In this document: positions 59,612-64,000 of the stretch, piece by piece
Layout of the letters: every line of letters begins with the position of its first letter
How positions within the stretch are numbered: position 1 is the stretch's first letter
Source: Myxococcales bacterium
Lineage (GTDB): Bacteria; Myxococcota_A; Polyangia; Polyangiales; Ga0077539
Direction of reading: 5' to 3'
Assembly (NCBI GenBank): GCA_013298625.1
Contig: JAAFIF010000031.1
Span: 1-64,000 of the forward strand
Length of the DNA: 64,000 bases
Made by a program: the position numbers and the translations under genes
The notes under the pieces: model-generated
Databases searched by the model: none
Seen by the model: only the letters and a program-made list of their open reading frames with translations
Told to the model about the DNA's origin: nothing

Positions 59612-62059
59612 ATGATGCCTGTGCGTTTGCGTGATTGGTCTCGGTTGCTTTCTTCCCGTCGAAACAGCGCTCAACGAGCGGTGCTGGCCGCGTGCGTCGC
59701 CGCCGTCGCCGTTGCCTCGACAGGCTGTACCGTCGGTCGCTCCGTGCTGGGCGGCCCGCTCGACGAAGACAGCGGCGCAGGAATGGACAGCGACATGTCC
59801 ATGGACGCCGCCGCCGACGCGATGATGCAACCCGACGCGCGCCCAGGCTGCACGTCGGACACGCAGTGCCGCGCCGATCAGTTCTGCGACACGCGCACGG
59901 GCCAGTGCGCGCCCGGGTGCTCGCGTGACGAAGCGTGCTCCGGCGAGACGCCTCGCTGCAACCTGATGACCCACACGTGCGTCCCGTGCGTGACCGACAT
60001 GCACTGCCCCGCCGGCAGCGTGTGCCGAGGCAATCGATGCGTGATGGGCTGCTCGGCGACGCAGCCGTGCGCGATGGGCCAGACGTGCTGCACCGACGCG
60101 TGCATCGACACGCAGAGCAACGCGGCCAACTGCGGCGGCTGCGGGATGGGCTGCACCGTCGCCAACGCCGAGCCCACGTGCACGATGGGCCGATGCGCGG
60201 TCGGTCGTTGCTCGGGCAGCTTCGGTGATTGCGACAACAGCGCGGCCAACGGCTGCGAGACGGACACGCAGACCGCCGCCGCGCACTGCGGACGCTGCGG
60301 CAACCCCTGCCCTGTCCCGCCCAACGCGACCGCCACGTGCGCCGAGGGGATGTGCGGCTTCACGTGCAACACGGGGTTCGCCGACTGCAACATGAACGCG
60401 GCGGACGGCTGCGAGGTCGACACACGCTCGACCGTCGCGAACTGCGGCCGCTGCGGCAACATGTGCAACGTCGCCAACGGCACCGCCGCGTGCACGATGG
60501 GCGCTTGCTCGGTGGCGGCGTGCAACGCGGGCTTCGCCAACTGCGACAACATCGACGCCAACGGCTGCGAGGTGAACACCCGCGGCGACGTCAACAACTG
60601 CGGCGGCTGCTCGCGCGTGTGCGGGATCTTGGCCAACAGCACGCCCGGCTGCGCCAACGGCGTCTGCGGGATCGGCGCCTGCAACGCGGGCTTCGCTGAC
60701 TGCAACATGAACGCGACCGACGGCTGCGAGGTCGACACGCGAACGAGCGCGAACCACTGCGGCGCTTGCGGGCGCGCGTGCAACCTCGCCAACGCCGTGA
60801 GCGACTGCACGATGGGTGCCTGCCGACTCGTGCGCTGCAATCCAGGCTTCGCCGACTGCGACGGCAATCCTCTCAACGGCTGCGAGACCAACCTCAACAC
60901 GGACATCGACAACTGCAGCCGCTGCGGCAACGTCTGCCCCGTTCCGCCCGGCGGCGCGGCCGCGTGCAACGCGGGCGTGTGCGGCGTTGGAACCTGCGCG
61001 CGACCGCTCGCGGACTGCAACATGAACTCCGCCGACGGCTGCGAGGTCAACACGGACACCAACGTCAACCACTGCGGCTCGTGCAACGCGCCGTGCTCGC
61101 GGCCGGCCAACGCGACCGCGGGGTGCATGGGCGGCGCGTGCGGAATCGGGACGTGCAACTCGGGCTTCGCCGACTGCAACGGCAACGCGGGAGACGGCTG
61201 CGAGACCAACATCGCCAACGACCCGCGCAACTGCGGCGCGTGCGGCCGCGTGTGCGCTTCGCTCCCCAACGCGAGCTCGGGGTGCAGCGTCGGGATGTGC
61301 GGCATCGGCGCGTGCGGCGCGGGCTTCGCGGACTGCGATCGCGTCATCGCCAACGGCTGCGAGGTCGCCCTCGCGACGAGCAACACGCACTGCGGGATGT
61401 GCGGCAACACGTGCACGGGCGGCCAGAGCTGCGTGGGCGGCGCGTGCCAGTGCCCCGCGGGTCAGTCGCTCTGCGCGGGCGTGTGCACGGCGACCGCCAC
61501 GGACACGCGCAACTGCGGAGCCTGCGGACGAGCGTGCGCGGTCGGGCAGATGTGCGTCTCGGGCTCGTGCCAGTGCGCGCCCGGACAGACGCTGTGCGGC
61601 ACGACCTGCGTCGACGCGCAGAACGACGTGCGCAACTGCGGGGCCTGCGGACGCGCGTGCGCCGTCGATCAAGCGTGCGTGATGGGCGCGTGCATCGGGA
61701 CCGGGCAGCTGCGGTTCACGGCGACGTGGTCGCTCGCGGCGGACATCGATCTGCACATCGTTCCGCCGTGCGGGACGGAGATCTACTACTCGAACAGACT
61801 CGCGTGCGGCGGCGAGCTCGACCGCGACGACACGACCGGAACGGGCCCCGAGAACGTCTTCTGGGCCAGCGGCGCCGCGTCGGGCGGCTATCTCGTCTGC
61901 GCGGTCCCGTACCGCGTCAGCGGCGCGACGACGGTGACCGTCAACGTGGTGCGCGGCGGCGCGACGGTGCGGACCTTCACGCGCACGTACAGCGCGAGCA
62001 CCGGTAATCAAGCGTGCACCGCGGCGTCGCCGTCGTACCTCGGCACGTTCACGTTCTGA
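59612..62059 (+). CDS. Large Cys-repeat lipoprotein with YfaP-like C-terminal domain
   Basis: An 815-residue exported protein; the hydrophobic N-terminus (about 22-38) ends with a lipobox-like STGC at residue 39. After an Asp/Met-rich linker there are short Cys modules (residues about 80-200), then eight units of about 46 residues with core GFADC-N-x-N-x-x-DGCE-x7-9-N-x-CG-x-CG-x-x-C, each bearing about eight cysteines, and two further shorter units. The C-terminal domain (about 700-815) has the DIDLHI-x-PPCG motif of YfaP/DUF2135-like beta folds. It is probably a rigid, disulfide-linked surface stalk with a binding head. It lies 13 bp after the beta-barrel gene and 20 bp before the ompA-like gene, so the three are one operon. 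Confidence 0.85.
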   Translation: MMPVRLRDWSRLLSSRRNSAQRAVLAACVAAVAVASTGCTVGRSVLGGPLDEDSGAGMDSDMSMDAAADAMMQPDARPGCTSDTQCRADQFCDTRTGQCAPGCSRDEACSGETPRCNLMTHTCVPCVTDMHCPAGSVCRGNRCVMGCSATQPCAMGQTCCTDACIDTQSNAANCGGCGMGCTVANAEPTCTMGRCAVGRCSGSFGDCDNSAANGCETDTQTAAAHCGRCGNPCPVPPNATATCAEGMCGFTCNTGFADCNMNAADGCEVDTRSTVANCGRCGNMCNVANGTAACTMGACSVAACNAGFANCDNIDANGCEVNTRGDVNNCGGCSRVCGILANSTPGCANGVCGIGACNAGFADCNMNATDGCEVDTRTSANHCGACGRACNLANAVSDCTMGACRLVRCNPGFADCDGNPLNGCETNLNTDIDNCSRCGNVCPVPPGGAAACNAGVCGVGTCARPLADCNMNSADGCEVNTDTNVNHCGSCNAPCSRPANATAGCMGGACGIGTCNSGFADCNGNAGDGCETNIANDPRNCGACGRVCASLPNASSGCSVGMCGIGACGAGFADCDRVIANGCEVALATSNTHCGMCGNTCTGGQSCVGGACQCPAGQSLCAGVCTATATDTRNCGACGRACAVGQMCVSGSCQCAPGQTLCGTTCVDAQNDVRNCGACGRACAVDQACVMGACIGTGQLRFTATWSLAADIDLHIVPPCGTEIYYSNRLACGGELDRDDTTGTGPENVFWASGAASGGYLVCAVPYRVSGATTVTVNVVRGGATVRTFTRTYSASTGNQACTAASPSYLGTFTF
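60218..61690 (+). repeat. Tandem ~140-bp Cys-repeat units
   Basis: About eight full coding units of about 140 bp followed by two shorter variants, in the 815-residue lipoprotein. The consensus protein core is GFADCNxNxxDGCE...CGxCGxxC. Units are recognisably related but not identical, indicating an older expansion. Confidence 0.8.
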
Positions 62060-62079
62060 GCGCGCGAGAGATCGAACCC

Positions 62080-63459
62080 ATGAAACTCAGCAAGATCACC
62101 CTCGCCTTCGCGGCGCCCGTCGCGCTGGCCGCGCTCACGTTCGCAGAGCGCAGCGACGCGCAAGTGCTCCAGCGCTTCGCCCTTCGCGGCGAGCTCGGCG
62201 CCGGCACCATGCTGTCCGACCACCAGCGCACGGTGCTCGGGTACGACTCGGTTCACGTTCAAGCCAACGCGCGGCTCGCGTTCAACGTGATCGACATGCT
62301 CTCGTTGCAGCTCTCGCTCAGCAACGGGTTCTTCTTCTCGTCCCGCGCGGGGCTCGACATGGGAAGGACCCTCGCGCTGCAGGGGGGCCTTCGCTTCGAG
62401 CCCATGCTCGGCCGCGTCGGCCGCCTCTGGATCGACGGAAACTTCGGCTTCTTTCTCACCGGAGACGACCGACGCTTCGGCCTCGACGCGGGCCTCGGCT
62501 TCGAGTTTCAAGCGACGCGGTGGCTCGGGATCGGTCCGTACGCGCGGTATCACCACGTCACGCAGGACCCGCAGAATCTGCACCCGCAAGACGCGATGTA
62601 CTGGAGCGGTGGAGTCTCATTTTCGCTGAGAGTTCCTGCGGCAGAAGCGCGCCCGGTCGAGACGCCGCCCGCACAGCCGGTGGACACCGACGGCGACACG
62701 GTCTTCGACCCCGATGACCAGTGCCCGTCGGTGCCGATGGGCGCGCACCCCGACCCCGCGCGCCGCGGCTGTCCGCTCGGTGATCGCGATCGCGACGGCG
62801 TGCTCGACCCCGAAGACCAGTGCGTCGATCAGCCGCAAGGAGAGCACCCCGACCCCGCGCGCCGCGGCTGCCCCGACGGCGATGCGGACAACGACACCGT
62901 GCTCAACGCTCAGGACCAGTGCCGTGATGTTCCGCAAGGTGATCGCCCGGACCCGCAGCGCGCGGGCTGCCCGATCGCAGACCGCGACAACGACTCGGTC
63001 CCAGACGCGACCGATCACTGCCCAGATCAGCCCGGCGCGCCGAGCGCGGACCCCAATCGCAACGGCTGCCCCGGCCTCGTGCGCGTGCAAAACGGGATGA
63101 TCCAGATCCTCGCGCCCGTGTACTTCGCCACCAACCGCGACACGATCTTGCGCAGGAGCTTTCCTGTGCTCGACGCCGTTGTCGACGCGATCCGCGCGTC
63201 GAACGAGATCCGTCGCGTGAGCGTCGAAGGGCACACGGACGACGTCGGACCGGACGAGCGCAACCAGAACCTCTCGCAGCGCCGCGCGTGGAGCGTGGTC
63301 GAGTACATCCACGGGCACGGCGTCGAGGCGTCGCGCTTGCGCGCGCAGGGCTTCGGCGAGACACGACCGCTGCGGCCGATCGAGCGACTGCGAGGACGCG
63401 CACTTCGCGACGCGCGCGCGCAGAATCGGCGCGTCGAGTTTCGCATCGTCTCCGAGTAG
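62080..63459 (+). CDS. OmpA-family outer membrane protein with TSP3-like repeats
   Basis: A 459-residue outer-membrane protein. Signal peptide 1-27. Residues 28 to about 185 look like an OmpA-type barrel. The linker (about 205-330) has four DxDxDxVxDxxDxC-type calcium-binding TSP3-like repeats with conserved cysteines (for example DTDGDTVFDPDDQCP and DNDTVLNAQDQC). The C-terminal OmpA domain (about 345-455) has VYFATNRDTIL, VSVEGHTDDVGPDERNQNLSQRRA and GFGETRPL, binding peptidoglycan. ATG 62080 starts the signal. The protein ties the outer membrane to the cell wall and may anchor the Cys-rich products of the operon. Nothing essential is missing. Confidence 0.9.
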   Translation: MKLSKITLAFAAPVALAALTFAERSDAQVLQRFALRGELGAGTMLSDHQRTVLGYDSVHVQANARLAFNVIDMLSLQLSLSNGFFFSSRAGLDMGRTLALQGGLRFEPMLGRVGRLWIDGNFGFFLTGDDRRFGLDAGLGFEFQATRWLGIGPYARYHHVTQDPQNLHPQDAMYWSGGVSFSLRVPAAEARPVETPPAQPVDTDGDTVFDPDDQCPSVPMGAHPDPARRGCPLGDRDRDGVLDPEDQCVDQPQGEHPDPARRGCPDGDADNDTVLNAQDQCRDVPQGDRPDPQRAGCPIADRDNDSVPDATDHCPDQPGAPSADPNRNGCPGLVRVQNGMIQILAPVYFATNRDTILRRSFPVLDAVVDAIRASNEIRRVSVEGHTDDVGPDERNQNLSQRRAWSVVEYIHGHGVEASRLRAQGFGETRPLRPIERLRGRALRDARAQNRRVEFRIVSE

Positions 63460-63477
63460 CGCCGACGTTTCGCGCGG

Positions 63478-63483
63478 TAGAAT
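63478..63483 (+). promoter_or_regulatory. Candidate -10 hexamer (TAGAAT) for the terminal kinase
   Basis: TAGAAT lies 12 bp before the GTG start of the kinase gene, in the 36-bp gap after the OmpA gene. It matches TATAAT in five of six positions. No -35 hexamer is evident. The same hexamer occurs before the redoxin lipoprotein gene. Confidence 0.3.
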
Positions 63484-63495
63484 GCGCGGAAATTC

Positions 63496-64000
63496 GTGGC
63501 TCCGCCCCCGGTCTACGCAAACGGCTCTCTGCTCGCTTCGCGCTTCGAGATCGTCCGACGCATCGGCGAGGGCGGGATGGGCGTCGTGTACGAGGCGCTC
63601 GACCGCGAACGCGGGAGCATCGTCGCGCTGAAGAGCATCACGCAGCCAGACGCGACGGCGATCTTTCGCTTCAAGCGGGAGTTTCGAGCGCTCGCGGACA
63701 TCGTGCATCCGAACCTCGTTCCGCTGTACGAGCTCATCTCGACGGGAGATCAGTGGTTCTTCACGATGCAGCTCGTCGAGGGCACGGACCTCGCGCGCTA
63801 CCTGCGGCCGCCCTCGAAGGTCACCAGCGGCGAGCCGCTCGACGTCGTCGCGACGCGGACCAACTTGGACGACAAGACCGCCAGCGATCCGGCGATCGAA
63901 GTCGAGACGGCGAATCATCGCGCGCCGCCCGCGATCGAGCAGAAGCCGCGGCCGATCACCGAGTACTTCGAGTGGTCGCAAGTCGACTGGCGCCGCGTGC
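63496..64000 (+). CDS. Ser/Thr protein kinase, N-terminal part (runs off the window)
   Basis: The window ends inside this gene: from GTG 63496 the frame is open for 168 codons. Kinase landmarks are GEGGMGVVYEA (glycine loop), VALKSITQ (ATP lysine about residue 49), a glutamate in FKREFRAL and a hinge MQLVEGTDL. After the hinge there is a long hydrophilic insertion (about residues 100-165, ending ITEYFEWSQVDWRRV) not present in short kinases; in myxobacteria such insertions occur in large kinases that continue into ATPase or TPR domains. HRD and DFG motifs lie beyond the window. It starts 36 bp after the OmpA gene on the same strand. Confidence 0.85.
   Translation, partial: MAPPPVYANGSLLASRFEIVRRIGEGGMGVVYEALDRERGSIVALKSITQPDATAIFRFKREFRALADIVHPNLVPLYELISTGDQWFFTMQLVEGTDLARYLRPPSKVTSGEPLDVVATRTNLDDKTASDPAIEVETANHRAPPAIEQKPRPITEYFEWSQVDWRRV

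Noticed and set aside
59471..62011. An 846-codon minus-strand open frame
   Set aside because: It is antisense to the Cys-repeat lipoprotein; its Ala/Val/Arg repeats mirror the repeat units of the real gene.

Overview
The window is a stretch of chromosome from a GC-rich, large-genome bacterium. It looks like a myxobacterium (Myxococcota, probably close to Polyangiales/Sandaracinaceae). Evidence: strong G/C third-position bias, three Hanks-type Ser/Thr kinases (one with a PEGA domain), several two-component proteins, many Cys-rich lipoproteins with DDDCDG/MopE-like or CxxGFADC repeats, RCC1-propeller lipoproteins, OmpA with TSP3-like calcium repeats, and frequent ATGA/GTGA stop-start overlaps. 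The taxon is inference. No rRNA, tRNA, CRISPR array, insertion sequence or phage gene was seen. Coding density is very high, and no gene-free stretch exceeds about 210 bp.

Layout. 1-2254: C-terminus of a formylglycine-generating-enzyme-like protein, a small lipoprotein and a Ser/Thr kinase. 2261-8581: beta-carbonic anhydrase divergent from a histidine kinase / sigma54 activator / bioA run, then an unknown gene. 8623-15408 (minus): Ser/Thr kinase with PEGA, TPR envelope protein, prmA, rsmE and a large MshEN-GAF-HEAT protein. 15524-21659: TPR protein, prepilin peptidase, TetR regulator with a palindrome at its start codon, small basic protein, metallophosphoesterase, AEC transporter and a divergent aldo/keto reductase. 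21739-24511: a division module, ftsE-ftsX and an EnvC-like degenerate LytM protein. 24536-32551: Cys-rich PPC-repeat lipoprotein divergent from pyruvate kinase, which is translationally coupled to a hybrid histidine kinase, then an alpha-helical repeat protein.

32582-40456 (minus): two tandem paralogous lipoproteins, each with a MopE-like Cys-rich stalk followed by RCC1 blades. I count 21 and 14 blades, i.e. three and two seven-bladed propellers, and nearly every blade carries a C-x8/9-C pair. The two genes share a nearly identical block of about 120 bp around their starts. 40556-47297: rhodanese, a STAS-like gene broken by an in-frame TAG, LRR-like and helical proteins, a PP2C-like pseudophosphatase and a pair of membrane proteins. 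47392-54229: ILVBL/HACL2-like ThDP enzyme, small Cys-motif lipoprotein, BamD-like and TPR proteins, then psd overlapping a methyltransferase that has a disordered extension of about 400 residues.

54237-63459: an envelope thiol/disulfide neighbourhood with a TlpA-like redoxin (CAPC), a Cys-rich lipoprotein, a redoxin lipoprotein (CVPC), a DUF6029-like beta-barrel, an 815-residue Cys-repeat lipoprotein and OmpA. The window ends inside a third Ser/Thr kinase.

The best candidates for undescribed biology are the disulfide-paired multi-propeller lipoproteins and the co-located redoxin / Cys-rich / beta-barrel cluster. Together they suggest an oxidatively folded cell-surface system, which is inference.
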